This document shows positions 39,952-49,364 of a DNA stretch of 64,000 nucleotides, piece after piece. Source of the DNA: Nonomuraea soli (GTDB lineage: Bacteria > Actinomycetota > Actinomycetes > Streptosporangiales > Streptosporangiaceae); assembly GCF_013761175.1 (NCBI RefSeq), contig NZ_JACDUR010000007.1:294915-358914 (forward strand). Direction: 5' to 3'. Under the pieces are notes generated by a model. That model was not told the origin of the DNA. It ran no database searches and saw nothing but the letters and a program-made list of their open reading frames with translations. Each line of letters opens with the position of its first letter. Positions within the stretch are counted from its first letter, which is position 1. The translations under genes and the position numbers were made by a program.

Positions 39952-41133
39952 ATGTCCACCACAACGCTCGCCCCACCCACCCGCACATCGGTCATTAACT
40001 GGCTCGCGATCGTCGCGCTCATGCTGGGCATCTTCGCCATCGTCACCAGCGAGATCCTGCCCATCGGCCTGCTGACCGCCATCGGCGCCGACTTCGGGAT
40101 CTCCGACGGCGTCACAGGGCTGACGATGGCGCTGCCCGGCATCGTCGCGGCGGTCGCCGCGCCCGTCGTCACGCTGACCACCGCCCGCCTCGACAGGCGC
40201 GTGATGTTGTGCGTTCTCATGGCGGTGCTGGCCGTGGCCGACGTGCTGGCCGCGGTGGCGACGTCCTACTGGGTCATGCTGATCTCCAGGGTGCTGGTGG
40301 GGCTCACCATCGGCGGCTTCTGGTCGATCGGGGCGGGGCTGGCCGGGCGTCTGGTGGCGCCGCGGGCCGTCGGTACGGCCACCGCCGTGATCTTCTCCGC
40401 AGTGCCCCTGGGTTCCGTGCTCGGCGTACCGGCCGGGACCTTCATCGGCGATCTCGCCGGCTGGCGGACCGCTTTCCTGGTGCTGGCCGTACTGTCCGTC
40501 CTGGTCATGGCGGCCCTGCTGGTGCTGCTGCCGCCGCTGCCCGCTCAGCAGGTCACCAGCGCGCGGGTCCTGCTCGACCTGCTGCGTACCCGGGGGGCCG
40601 TCATCGCCCTGGTGGCCACGTTCCTCATCGTCTTGGCCCATTTCGGCACCTACACCTACGTCACGCCCTTCCTGCAGGACGTCACCGGGCTGTCTCCGGC
40701 CGCTGTCAGCGCCGTCCTGCTGGCGTATGGCGTCGCCGGGATCGCGGGCAACTTCCTGGCGGGCAGGGCTGTCGCTTCACGCCTGCGGCTCGCCTTCGTG
40801 ACGTGCGGGGGCCTGATCGCGGCCACCACCCTGCTGCTGCCCTCGGCAGGCGGCACGATCGTGGGAGCGGTGGCGTTGCTCATGCTCTGGGGACTGGCCT
40901 ACGGGGGTGTGCCCGTCTGCTCGCAGGCTTCGTTCATCGCCGCCGCCCGGCACGCGCCAGAAGCGGCCACGGTGGTGTTCACCTCGTCCTTCCAGGCGAC
41001 CTTCGCTCTTGGCGCCTTCCTCGGCGGCCGGGTTGTGGACGCCTTCTCGGTGTCGGCGGTGATGGTCTGCGGTGGACTGACCGCAGTGCTGATGGTGGTA
41101 GCGCTATGGGCGTTGGCTGCCAAGCGAGGCTGA
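39952..41133 (+). CDS. MFS transporter, DHA1 (AraJ/YdhP-like)
   Basis: This 393-residue permease has 12 hydrophobic helices and the motif MLGIFAIVTSEILPIGLL, ALPGIVAAVAAPVV, RLDRRVMLCVLMAVLAVADVLAAVA and SRVLVGLTIGGFWSIGAGLAGRLV. It fits the DHA1 arabinose/drug efflux branch. The substrate cannot be told. ATG 39952 is preceded by ggaacc rather than a strong ribosome site. The tandem repeats upstream suggest inducible control. Confidence 0.88.
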   Translation: MSTTTLAPPTRTSVINWLAIVALMLGIFAIVTSEILPIGLLTAIGADFGISDGVTGLTMALPGIVAAVAAPVVTLTTARLDRRVMLCVLMAVLAVADVLAAVATSYWVMLISRVLVGLTIGGFWSIGAGLAGRLVAPRAVGTATAVIFSAVPLGSVLGVPAGTFIGDLAGWRTAFLVLAVLSVLVMAALLVLLPPLPAQQVTSARVLLDLLRTRGAVIALVATFLIVLAHFGTYTYVTPFLQDVTGLSPAAVSAVLLAYGVAGIAGNFLAGRAVASRLRLAFVTCGGLIAATTLLLPSAGGTIVGAVALLMLWGLAYGGVPVCSQASFIAAARHAPEAATVVFTSSFQATFALGAFLGGRVVDAFSVSAVMVCGGLTAVLMVVALWALAAKRG

Positions 41134-41208
41134 GCAGCCAGGGAGCCGCCCCTCGCCGACGACAACCGATTTGACCCTGACGTCGCGTCAGGCTGGACGC
41201 TGAGCCGC

Positions 41209-41715
41209 ATGAGCGACTACTACGACGCATTCGAGATCAGCCCCGTCCCCCTGCCCGGACCCGACGCGACGCCGCCTGAGATCTACCGTGGCATCTACGG
41301 CATGCCGATGTACGTGACCGTGCCGACGCCCGACCTGGCCGCGTCCGTGGACTTCTGGACACGCGGGCTCGGCTTCGTCGACCTGTTCACGGTCCCCGGC
41401 CAGGTCACGCACCTTCGGCGCTGGGCCTTCCAGGACGTCCTGCTCGTCCCGGGCGACGCGATGCCGGAGATCGCGACGGTGGGTATCGGCTTCAGCTGCG
41501 TGCTGAGCCAGGTCGACGAGATCGTGCGGGCGTGCAGCGAGCTGGTGCCCGGATGCACCACCGGACCACGGCAGACCCCATGGAACACCGTGGAAGTGGA
41601 GGTCGTCACGCCGGAGAACGCCCGCGTGGTCGTGACCGCGGCCCGCCTCTTCGACCCCGGCAGCGCCGAGGCGCGCTACCTGGAGGCGAACGGCTACAGC
41701 CTGCCGAAGCGGTGA
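41209..41715 (+). CDS. VOC-family (glyoxalase/bleomycin-resistance fold) protein
   Basis: The 168-residue product has the VOC pattern MPMYVTVPTPDLAASVDFWTRGLGFVDLF, and a C-terminal VEVEVVTPENARVVVTAARLFDP. Only part of the usual metal ligands is visible, so it may be a binding protein for a drug rather than an enzyme. The stop is coupled to the next gene (GTGA), a TipAS-type regulator, which supports a drug-binding or resistance role. Confidence 0.85.
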   Translation: MSDYYDAFEISPVPLPGPDATPPEIYRGIYGMPMYVTVPTPDLAASVDFWTRGLGFVDLFTVPGQVTHLRRWAFQDVLLVPGDAMPEIATVGIGFSCVLSQVDEIVRACSELVPGCTTGPRQTPWNTVEVEVVTPENARVVVTAARLFDPGSAEARYLEANGYSLPKR

Positions 41716-42557
41716 AACCGCATGTCAGACTCGATGACATGACCCCCGCCGCGATGGGCGACGCCGCCGGTCTCGGCGGGCTGACCGTCGGGGCCGCGGC
41801 GGCGCATCTCGGCGTCACCGTCCGCACCCTCCACCACTGGGACAGGATCGGGCTGGCGCGCCCGTCCGGCCGAACCGGCGGCGGCTACCGGCTCTACTCC
41901 GCCGCCGACATCGCGCGCCTCCACCGCGTGCTCGTCTACCGCGAGCTGGGCCTGCCGCTCGACGAGATCGGCGAGCTCCTCGACGCACCGGCGGTCGACA
42001 TGACCGGGCCGCTGGAGCAGCAGCGCGGCCAGCTCCTTGAGCGCATCTCCCGCCTGCAGGCCATGGTGGGCGCGGTCGACCGGATGATCGAGGCCGCGCG
42101 CACCGGCATCCTGCTCTCCGCCGAGGAACAGATCGCGATCTTCGGCGAACGCTGGAAGCCGTCGCTGACCGAGGGCGCACGTGAGCGGTGGGGCGACACG
42201 GCGCAGTGGGCGCAGTTCGCCGAGCGTGCCGCCCGTATGACTCCCGAAGATTGGCAGCGGGTCGCCGACACCGTCACGACGCTCGAACAGGATCTTGCCT
42301 CGGCCAAACGCGCCGGCGTCAGGCCGGGCAGCGCCGAGGCCGACGCCCTGGCGGAGCGGCACCGAGCCGTCATGAACGCCTCCTTCGACTGCACCCTGTC
42401 GATGCAGGTCTGCCTGGGCAGGAAGTACGTGGCGGACCCGGGCTTCACGGCCTACTACGACGCGATCGAGCCGGGCCTGACCGTCTGGCTGCGCGACGTC
42501 ATCGACGCCCACGCCCGCGAGCGGGGCATCGACCCGGATTCGGCGACCTGGGTCTGA
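41712..42557 (+). CDS. MerR-family regulator with TipAS-like drug-recognition domain
   Basis: The protein has an N-terminal MerR winged helix (LTVGAAAAHLGVTVRTLHHWDRIGL, GGYRLYSAADIARLHRVLVYRELGLPLDEIGELLD), a coiled coil, and a C-terminal ~125-residue all-helical TipAS-type domain (IFGERWKPSLTEGARERWGD, ASFDCTLSMQVCLGRKYVADPGFTAYYDAI). TipA-like regulators bind thiopeptide or similar antibiotics and activate their own operon. GTG 41712 overlaps the VOC gene stop; ATG 41739 is an alternative. Confidence 0.88.
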   Translation: MKPHVRLDDMTPAAMGDAAGLGGLTVGAAAAHLGVTVRTLHHWDRIGLARPSGRTGGGYRLYSAADIARLHRVLVYRELGLPLDEIGELLDAPAVDMTGPLEQQRGQLLERISRLQAMVGAVDRMIEAARTGILLSAEEQIAIFGERWKPSLTEGARERWGDTAQWAQFAERAARMTPEDWQRVADTVTTLEQDLASAKRAGVRPGSAEADALAERHRAVMNASFDCTLSMQVCLGRKYVADPGFTAYYDAIEPGLTVWLRDVIDAHARERGIDPDSATWV

Positions 42558-42572
42558 GAGCCGGGCTGGTCG

Positions 42573-43274
42573 TCAGGGGCCGTCAGCGTGGGCCGCGCCG
42601 ACCCTGGCGGGTTCGACCGGCCGGGTGCCAGGACTCGCGCCCTTGATCAACAGGTAGAGGATCAGCCCGAACTCCGCCACCGACGTCGGCACCGCGATCA
42701 GGTCCCGCAGCAGCCCCAGCGACGGCGGCAGCACGAACGCCAGCACCGGGTCCGCCAGCCAGGCGACCCCGCCCACGAGCACGACCATCCCCAGCCACGA
42801 GGGGAAGTCCGCCGACAGCCGCAGCAGCCGTCCCAGCGGCAGCAGCCAGAGGCCGAACAGGATGCCGCCGATCACGTAGGCGTCGTGGTGCAGGTCCAGC
42901 ATGAGCAGAGCCAGATCGGCGTCGTCCACCGCCAGGGCTCCCGCCTGGAAGGTCAGCTTGACCAGCATGCTGGTCGCGCCCCCGGCGACCAGGACGAGCA
43001 GGGCCGTCGCGTGCCGGCTGGAGACGGAGTGGAACAGGCGCTGGAAGGCGAGTCCGAGGACGACGAAGACGGTGGACATCGCCAGGTCGGCTGCCAGGCC
43101 CCAGCGGACCAGGGACTCGTGCGCGGCCAGCCGGGCGGCGGTCGCCGCCGCGTCGCCGGGAACGTGGACCTTGGCGCGGACGTAGAGCTCGGCCCAGATG
43201 CCCAGGGCTGCCATGAGGGCGTACAGCAGACCCGCGAAGCGGGCCTGGCCCTTGACGGAGGAAAGCGTGGTCAT
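42573..43274 (-). CDS. DUF4386-family membrane protein
   Basis: This 233-residue integral membrane protein has about six hydrophobic helices (FAGLLYALMAALGIWAELYV, WGLAADLAMSTVFVVLGLAFQ, ATALLVLVAGGATSMLVKL and others). The pattern fits the DUF4386 family, whose function is unknown. The start is ATG 43274. It stops 15 bp from the convergent TipAS-type regulator gene and is divergent from the sensor kinase. Confidence 0.8.
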   Translation of the reverse strand: MTTLSSVKGQARFAGLLYALMAALGIWAELYVRAKVHVPGDAAATAARLAAHESLVRWGLAADLAMSTVFVVLGLAFQRLFHSVSSRHATALLVLVAGGATSMLVKLTFQAGALAVDDADLALLMLDLHHDAYVIGGILFGLWLLPLGRLLRLSADFPSWLGMVVLVGGVAWLADPVLAFVLPPSLGLLRDLIAVPTSVAEFGLILYLLIKGASPGTRPVEPARVGAAHADGP

Positions 43275-43384
43275 GCCTCCCAGCGTCGGCTTTCGCCGGG
43301 TCCCGTGACCTCCACCCTGAGCCTCGAACACCTCCACCCGTGGGGGGAGCCGCCGCGCCGATGGGCTGTCCTACTGTGGGTGCC

Positions 43385-44482
43385 ATGTCCCGATTACTGC
43401 CCTATGGGATGGCCGGGCTGGCCGGGGCCGCGCTCTGGATCATGCTGACCACCACGATGCTGATCGACTTCTCCGGGGACCTGCTCGGCGCGATGCTGGT
43501 CGTCGACGCCGCCGTGGGCTGCGTGGCGCTTGCCGTACAGCCGCTGCGGCACGAGCGCCCGCTGGCAGTGACGCTCGCGGCGGTCGCGGCGGCGGCCGTG
43601 TCGGTCAGCGCACTCGGGCCCGCGCTGCTGGCGGCGGCCACGCTGGCCACCCGCCGCAGACGGGAATGGGCCGTCGCCGCGGCGGCCACGCTGGCCGTCG
43701 CGATGAGCGTCGGCGACCGGCTCTACCGCCCGCTGTTCACGGGCGTACGGCCGAGCGTCGCGGAGACGGCCGGCAGCGTCCTGCTCACGCTCGCCCTGCT
43801 GGCGGTGGCCATGGTGTTCGGCCTCTACCTGGGCGCACGGCGGGAACTGGCCGCCTCGTGGGAGGAACAGGGTCGTACGGCGGAGCGGGCCAGGATCGCC
43901 CGAGAGATGCACGACGTCCTGGCGCACAGGATCTCGCTGGTGGCCATGCACGCGGGAGCACTGGCCTTCCGCGAGGACCTGGAGCGCGAGCAGGCGCGCG
44001 AGACGGCGGCGACGATCCGCGCCAACGCGCACCTGGCGCTGGCGGAGTTGCGGCAGGTGCTCGGAGTGCTGCGCCACGACGACGCGGCCGTCGTGGAGCC
44101 GCCGCAGCCGACGCTCCTCGAACTGCCCGCGCTGCTCGCCGAGGTCCGCGAGACGGGGGCCGCGGTCACGCTCGACCTGGGCGGGCAGCCGGTGCCGAGG
44201 GTGGAGGAGAGCCTGTCGCGCACCTGCTTCCGCATCGTGCAGGAGGCGCTGACCAACGCGCGCAGGCACGCGCCCGGCGCCCCCGTGACGGTACGGCTGC
44301 GCGAAACGGCGGGGGAGTGGCTGGAGGTGGAGGTGTCGAATCCGTTCACCGGCAGGGTCCGCGACGGGCTGGGGCTCATCGGGCTGACCGAGCGGGCCGA
44401 ACTGGCCGGCGGGCACCTGACGCACGGCGTCCACGACGGCACGTTCCGGGTGACGGCGAGGTTCCCGTGCCCAAAGTGGTGA
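43385..44482 (+). CDS. Sensor histidine kinase (NarL-type, HisKA_3)
   Basis: This 365-residue kinase has about five N-terminal membrane helices with little outside loop, and the HisKA_3 dimerisation motif RARIAREMHDVLAHRISLVAMHAGAL (His176). The ATPase has FRIVQEALTNARRHAPGAPV (N box) and GLGLIGLTERAELAGG (G box). It signals to the response regulator that overlaps its 3' end by 16 bp. The stimulus is probably sensed in the membrane. Confidence 0.92.
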   Translation: MSRLLPYGMAGLAGAALWIMLTTTMLIDFSGDLLGAMLVVDAAVGCVALAVQPLRHERPLAVTLAAVAAAAVSVSALGPALLAAATLATRRRREWAVAAAATLAVAMSVGDRLYRPLFTGVRPSVAETAGSVLLTLALLAVAMVFGLYLGARRELAASWEEQGRTAERARIAREMHDVLAHRISLVAMHAGALAFREDLEREQARETAATIRANAHLALAELRQVLGVLRHDDAAVVEPPQPTLLELPALLAEVRETGAAVTLDLGGQPVPRVEESLSRTCFRIVQEALTNARRHAPGAPVTVRLRETAGEWLEVEVSNPFTGRVRDGLGLIGLTERAELAGGHLTHGVHDGTFRVTARFPCPKW

Positions 44483-45114
44483 TCGCCGACGACGACCCGC
44501 TGGTCAGGGCCGGACTGCGGATGATCCTGGGCGGCGCTCCCGAAGTCGAGATCGCGGGCGAGGCCGGCGACGGGCGGGAAGCGCTCGCCGTCGTCGCGCG
44601 GGAACGCCCCGACCTGGTGCTGATGGACATCCGCATGCCCGTCATGGACGGCCTGCGCGCCACCAAGGCCCTGCGGGAACGCGGCCGGCTGCCCAGGATC
44701 GTGATCCTGACCACCTTCGACGCCGACGACCTGGTACTCACCGCCCTGCGGCACGGCGCCGACGGCTTCCTCGTCAAGGACACCGAGCCGGAGGAGATCG
44801 TGCGCGCGGTGCGCCGGGTGATGCTGGGCGAGCCGATGCTCTCGCCCGGCGTCACCGGGCGGCTGATCGCCACGGTGACGGGCAGCGGACTGGACGAGCG
44901 CCGCCGTCTCGCGCGCGCCCGGCTGGCCCGCCTCACCACCCGGGAGCGTGAGGTGGCGGTGGCCATCAGCGAGGGGCTCACCAACGGGGAGATCGCCACG
45001 GCGCTCCACCTGGGGATAGCGACCGTCAAGACGTACGTGGGCCACGTGTTCGCCAAGCTGGAGGTGACCAACCGCGTCCAGGTGGCCAGATACGTCAACG
45101 ACGCCTCGTCATGA
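44467..45114 (+). CDS. Response regulator, NarL/FixJ family
   Basis: This 215-residue protein starts at GTG 44467 inside the kinase 3' end. The receiver has VVIADDDPLVRAGLRMIL, phospho-acceptor Asp54 (VLMDIRMPVMDG), TTFDADD and K of FLVKDTEPEE. The C-terminal LuxR HTH is LARLTTREREVAVAISEGLTNGEIATALHLGIATVKTYVGHVFAKL. It is the cognate partner of the upstream kinase; the targets may include the oxidoreductase convergent to it, but this is not shown. Confidence 0.94.
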   Translation: MPKVVIADDDPLVRAGLRMILGGAPEVEIAGEAGDGREALAVVARERPDLVLMDIRMPVMDGLRATKALRERGRLPRIVILTTFDADDLVLTALRHGADGFLVKDTEPEEIVRAVRRVMLGEPMLSPGVTGRLIATVTGSGLDERRRLARARLARLTTREREVAVAISEGLTNGEIATALHLGIATVKTYVGHVFAKLEVTNRVQVARYVNDASS

Positions 45115-45123
45115 ACAGGAGCA

Positions 45124-46119
45124 CTAGAGCCGGACCAGCATCTTGCCGACGTTGCCGCCGCGCATCATGTCGAGGAAGGCGGCGGGAGCACGGTCGATGC
45201 CCTCGGTGACGGTCAGCTCGGTGCGCAGCGAGCCGTCGGCCAGCCAGCCCGCCGCCTTGCCGATCCACTCGGGGAACAGGTGGAAGTAGGAGCTGACCAG
45301 CATGCCGCGCAGGGTGGCGTCCTTGGCGGCCAGGGCGAACAGGTTGGCCGGGCCGGGGAGCGGTTCGGTGGCGTAGGAGGAGCTGATCGAGCCGACCATC
45401 GCGATTCTGCCGCCGTGCCTGAGCGCGTCGATGGCCGCCACCAGGTGGTCGCCGCCGACGTTGTCGACGTAGACGTCGATGCCGCCGGGGGCGGCCTGGG
45501 CCAGTTGCGCGGCGAGCGAACCCGCGCGGTGGTCGATCGCGGCGTCGAAGCCGAAGCTCTCCACCAGCTTCGCGGTCTTCGCCGGGCCGCCCGCCGAGCC
45601 GATCACGCGGGAGGCGCCGAGCTTGCGCGCGAGTTGCCCGGCGACGCTGCCCACCGCCCCGGCGGCGGCCGAGACGAAGACCACGTCGCCTTCCCGCACG
45701 GGTGCGACCTGGGTCAGGGCCACGTAGGCGGTCAGCCCGGTGGTGCCCAGCGCGCCCAGCCACGCCTCGGCGGGCGCGAGCGACAGGTCGGCGACGGTCG
45801 CGGCGGCGGCGTCCACCACCGCGTACTCCCGCCAGCCCTGGAAGTGCACGACGGCCGCGCCCACCGGGACGCCGGCGGCGCGCGAGGCCACGACCTCGCC
45901 GATCGCCGAGCCCTCCATGGGCGCGCCGAGCTGGAACGGAGGCATGTACGACTCCTCCTCGCGCATCCGGTCGAGCATGTACGGGTCGACCGACATCCAG
46001 GTGTTGCGGACCACGATCTGGCCGTCGGCAGGTTCGGGCAGCTCGGTGACGGCCAGCTGGAAGTTCTCCGGCCGGGGTTCGCCGGTGGGGCGGGAGACCA
46101 GGTGGATCTGACGGTTCAT
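45124..46119 (-). CDS. NADP-dependent zinc-free oxidoreductase (PTGR/CurA family)
   Basis: From ATG 46119 the 331-residue MDR-superfamily enzyme begins MNRQIHLVSRPTGEPRPENF, has VVRNTWMSVDPYMLDRMREEESYMPPFQLGAPMEG, and the coenzyme motif VFVSAAAGAVGSVAGQLARKLGASRVIGSAGG. It reduces activated double bonds with NADPH. No zinc ligands are present. It is divergent from the AfsR-type regulator and convergent with the two-component system. Confidence 0.92.
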   Translation of the reverse strand: MNRQIHLVSRPTGEPRPENFQLAVTELPEPADGQIVVRNTWMSVDPYMLDRMREEESYMPPFQLGAPMEGSAIGEVVASRAAGVPVGAAVVHFQGWREYAVVDAAAATVADLSLAPAEAWLGALGTTGLTAYVALTQVAPVREGDVVFVSAAAGAVGSVAGQLARKLGASRVIGSAGGPAKTAKLVESFGFDAAIDHRAGSLAAQLAQAAPGGIDVYVDNVGGDHLVAAIDALRHGGRIAMVGSISSSYATEPLPGPANLFALAAKDATLRGMLVSSYFHLFPEWIGKAAGWLADGSLRTELTVTEGIDRAPAAFLDMMRGGNVGKMLVRL

Positions 46120-46210
46120 GGCGTTGCTCCTCAAGTCGTTCTCGGTGAGGTCCACGGTGGCCGGGGGTGCTCACGATCGGCTGGGGGTTCGCTGCGGGTA
46201 CGGTGACCAG

Positions 46211-49200
46211 GTGCGATTCGGTGTCCTTGGACCGCTTTGCGTGTGGACCGACGACGGGCGGGCCGTACGGGTCCCTGAGGTGAAGGTCCGTGCGTTGCTG
46301 GCCGACCTCCTGGTCCACGAGGGTCGGCCGGTGTCGGCCGACCGCCTGGCCGAGGACCTGTGGGGGGACGACCCGCCGGGCCGGCCGGGCAACACGCTGC
46401 AGACCAAGGTGTCCCAGCTGCGCCGCGCCCTGGAGCAGGGCGAGCCGGGAGGGCGCGAGCTGGTCGTGTTCCAGCCGGGCGGCTACGTCCTGCGCGCCGC
46501 CGACGTCGACGCCGTCCGCTTCGCCGAGCTGCTCCACCGCGCCCGCGCCGCCACCGGCGCCGCGGCGAAGGCCGGGCTGCTGGCCGACGCGCTGGCGCTC
46601 TGGCGCGGGCCCGCGTACGCCGACTTCGGCGACGAGGAGTTCGCCCGCGCCGCCGCCGCCCGGCTGGAGGAGCAGCGCCTGACGGCGCTGGAGGAACAGG
46701 CGGAGGTACGGCTGGAGCTGGGGGAGCACGGGCTGCTCGCCGACGAGATGGGCGAGCTGGTGGCCGCCCATCCGCTGCGCGAGCGGCTGCGCGCCTCCCA
46801 TTTGCGCGCGCTCTACCGGTCGGGACGGCAGGCGGAGGCGCTGGCGGGCTTCGACGAGGTACGGCAGCTGCTGGCCGACGAGCTGGGGCTGGGCCCCGGC
46901 CCCGAGCTGGCGGCCCTCCATCAGGCGATGTTGCGGCAGGACCCCTCCCTGGCCTCGCCCCCGCGTCCGGTCACGGCGCGCCCCCGGACGAACCTTCCCG
47001 CCCAGCTCACCGAGCTCATCGGCCGCGAGGAGGCGGTGGCGGCGGTCGCCGGCCTGCTCGGTTCCGCGCGGCTGGTCACGCTGACCGGCCCTGGCGGGGT
47101 GGGCAAGACCAGGCTCGCCCTGGCGGTCGCGGCCGGTGCCGCCGAGGCCTTCCCTGACGGGGTGTGGCTGGTCGAGCTGGCCGGGACGTCCTGCGAGACG
47201 GCGGGCGTGTCCGAGGTGGTGGCCGCCCAGCTCGGCGTCCGCGACGACACGGCGACCGGCTCGCGCCCCGGCGTGCGTCCGCCCGACCTGGCGCACCGGC
47301 TCGCCGACGCCCTGCGCGGCAGCCGCTCGCTGCTGGTGCTCGACAACTGCGAGCACGTGGTCGGCCAGGTCGCCGACCTGGCGGATCTGCTGCTGCGGTC
47401 CGCGCCTGACCTGCGCATCCTGGCGACCAGCCAGGAGTCGCTGGCGCTCCCGGGCGAGACGTTGTACGCGGTGCCGCCGCTCGGCCTGCCGGTTCCCGGC
47501 GAGGACCCGGGGCGTGCGGCCGCCGTGCGGCTGTTCGTCGCCCGCGCCGCGGCCGCCGCGCCCGGCTTCGTCTTCGACGAGGCGAGCGCTGCGGCGGTGG
47601 CGGCGATCTGCCGGAGGCTGGACGGGCTGCCGCTGGCGCTGGAGCTGGCCGCCGCCCGGGTACGCGCGCTGGGGGTGCGCGGCGTGGCCGACCGGCTGGA
47701 CGACCGCTTCCACCTGCTCACCGTCTCGGGCCGGGGCCGCCCGGCACGCCAGCAGACCCTGCGTGCGGTGATCGACTGGAGCTGGGAGCAGCTCACCGAG
47801 GAGCAGCGGCAGGTCATGCTCCGGCTGGCCGTGCATCCGGGCGGTTGCACGCTGGAGGCGGCCCGGGCCGGGTGCGCGGACCTCGGGCTGGACGGGGGTG
47901 ACGGGCGTGACGTGGCCGATGTGCTGGACCAGCTGATCGCCAGGTCGATGGTGGAGCCGACGGCGGGAGCGCGCTACCGGCTGCTGGAGTCGATCGCCGC
48001 CTACTGCCTCGAACGGCTCGAACAGCTCGATCGGCTCGATCGGCTCGGCGACGGTGAGGCCGTGCTGCGGAGCCGGGACCGCTACTACGCCGAGCTCGCC
48101 GAACGCGCCGCGCCCCAGCTGTACCGCCCGGCTCAGCGTCAGTGGCTGGAGCGCCTCGACGCCGAGTCCGCCAACCTGCGGGCCACGCTGGAACACAACA
48201 GCGACTCGCGCATGGCCGACGCGCTCGCCTGGTACTGGTTCCTGCGCGGCCGTCATCGCGAGGGCCGCGCCTTCCTCGCCGCCGCGCTGACCGTCGACGG
48301 CTCGCCCAGGAGGGCTGCCTGGGAGGCGGGGTTCGCGATGCTGACCGGCGACGGCGACGACCTGATCGAGCGCAGCCGTACCGCATCTCGGGCCCTGGCC
48401 CCCGGCGACGCGCGCGAACGCTGGTTCCTCGCCCTCGCGCACCTGGGCTTCGGCGACGCCACCACCGCCGGGGAACTGCTCACCGAGGCACTGGCCGCCT
48501 TCCGCGCGACCGGCGACCGCTGGGGCGAGGCGGCGGCGCTGGCGAGCCGGGCCAAGCAGGCGATGTTCCAGGGCGACCACGCCCGCGCCGAACAGGCGGG
48601 CAGCGAGAGCTTGGCGATCTTCGCCGAGCTGGGTGACGGCTGGGGATGGCTGCAGGCGTCCGACATGCTCGGCTACCTCGCCGAGATCAACGGTGACTAC
48701 GAGCGGGCCGCCGAACTGCTCGGCGAGGGGCTGCGCATCGCCGAGGACCTGAAGTTGTGGACCGACGCCTCCTACCGGCTGTCCGGCCTCGGCCGGATCG
48801 CCCTGCTGACCGCGGATCTCGGCCGATCGCGTGACCTGCACGAGCGGGGGATGCGCCTGGCCGCCGAGCAGTCCGACAGGTTCGCCGAGGAGTTCGCCCG
48901 CGTCGGCCTCGGCCTCGTGGCCCGCCGTACGGGAGACCTCGACGAGGCGGAGCGGCTCTTCGAGCGGTCGCTGGCCTGGAACCGCCGCCTAGAAGCCGAC
49001 TACGGCGTGCCCTTCTACGGGCTGACGTTGTTGATGGCGGAACTCGGCTTCATCGCCGAACTGCGCGGCGATCTCGCCGCGGCCAGGTCGCTGCACCAGG
49101 AGGGGCTCGCCGCGGCCCGCGAGGCCGGTGACCGCCGGGCCGTCGCCCTGGCGACCGAAGGGCTGGCCGGCGTCGCGGCAGCCGGGGGCGACCACGAGAA

Positions 49201-49351
49201 GGCGGCGGCCCTGCTGGACGAGGCCGCCGCGCTCCGGGAATCGGTCGGTGCGCCCCTGCCTCCCGCGGAACGCGCCGACGTCGACCGGATCGCCGCCGCC
49301 ATCCGCGCGTCCCGCCGCAAACTTGTTCAAGACCCCGCGGACACCGCGTGA
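46211..49351 (+). CDS. SARP/AfsR-like regulator with AAA NTPase and TPR region
   Basis: This is a 1046-residue regulator. The N-terminal OmpR-like DNA-binding domain (MRFGVLGPLCVWTDDGRAVRV... VKVRALLADLLVHEGR) and BTAD domain (VDAVRFAELLHRARAATG, through GPELAALHQAMLRQD) are followed by a P-loop NTPase: LTGPGGVGKTRLALAV (Lys299), LLVLDNCEHVVGQVADL and LPLALELAAARVRALG. The C-terminal ~350 residues are TPR-like repeats. Such STAND regulators control secondary metabolism or morphology, with ATP and ligand as switches. GTG 46211 begins the family-typical RFGVLGP. It is followed by an MFS pump that may be a target. Confidence 0.93.
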   Translation: MRFGVLGPLCVWTDDGRAVRVPEVKVRALLADLLVHEGRPVSADRLAEDLWGDDPPGRPGNTLQTKVSQLRRALEQGEPGGRELVVFQPGGYVLRAADVDAVRFAELLHRARAATGAAAKAGLLADALALWRGPAYADFGDEEFARAAAARLEEQRLTALEEQAEVRLELGEHGLLADEMGELVAAHPLRERLRASHLRALYRSGRQAEALAGFDEVRQLLADELGLGPGPELAALHQAMLRQDPSLASPPRPVTARPRTNLPAQLTELIGREEAVAAVAGLLGSARLVTLTGPGGVGKTRLALAVAAGAAEAFPDGVWLVELAGTSCETAGVSEVVAAQLGVRDDTATGSRPGVRPPDLAHRLADALRGSRSLLVLDNCEHVVGQVADLADLLLRSAPDLRILATSQESLALPGETLYAVPPLGLPVPGEDPGRAAAVRLFVARAAAAAPGFVFDEASAAAVAAICRRLDGLPLALELAAARVRALGVRGVADRLDDRFHLLTVSGRGRPARQQTLRAVIDWSWEQLTEEQRQVMLRLAVHPGGCTLEAARAGCADLGLDGGDGRDVADVLDQLIARSMVEPTAGARYRLLESIAAYCLERLEQLDRLDRLGDGEAVLRSRDRYYAELAERAAPQLYRPAQRQWLERLDAESANLRATLEHNSDSRMADALAWYWFLRGRHREGRAFLAAALTVDGSPRRAAWEAGFAMLTGDGDDLIERSRTASRALAPGDARERWFLALAHLGFGDATTAGELLTEALAAFRATGDRWGEAAALASRAKQAMFQGDHARAEQAGSESLAIFAELGDGWGWLQASDMLGYLAEINGDYERAAELLGEGLRIAEDLKLWTDASYRLSGLGRIALLTADLGRSRDLHERGMRLAAEQSDRFAEEFARVGLGLVARRTGDLDEAERLFERSLAWNRRLEADYGVPFYGLTLLMAELGFIAELRGDLAAARSLHQEGLAAAREAGDRRAVALATEGLAGVAAAGGDHEKAAALLDEAAALRESVGAPLPPAERADVDRIAAAIRASRRKLVQDPADTA

Positions 49352-49364
49352 CGACACTGGACGG

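Noticed and set aside
45095..48841. A very long minus-strand open frame (over 1200 codons) opposite the SARP-type gene
   Set aside because: It is a codon-bias shadow in GC-rich DNA: it is Arg/Gly/Gln/His-rich without domains, while the + strand has clear DNA-binding, NTPase and TPR motifs.
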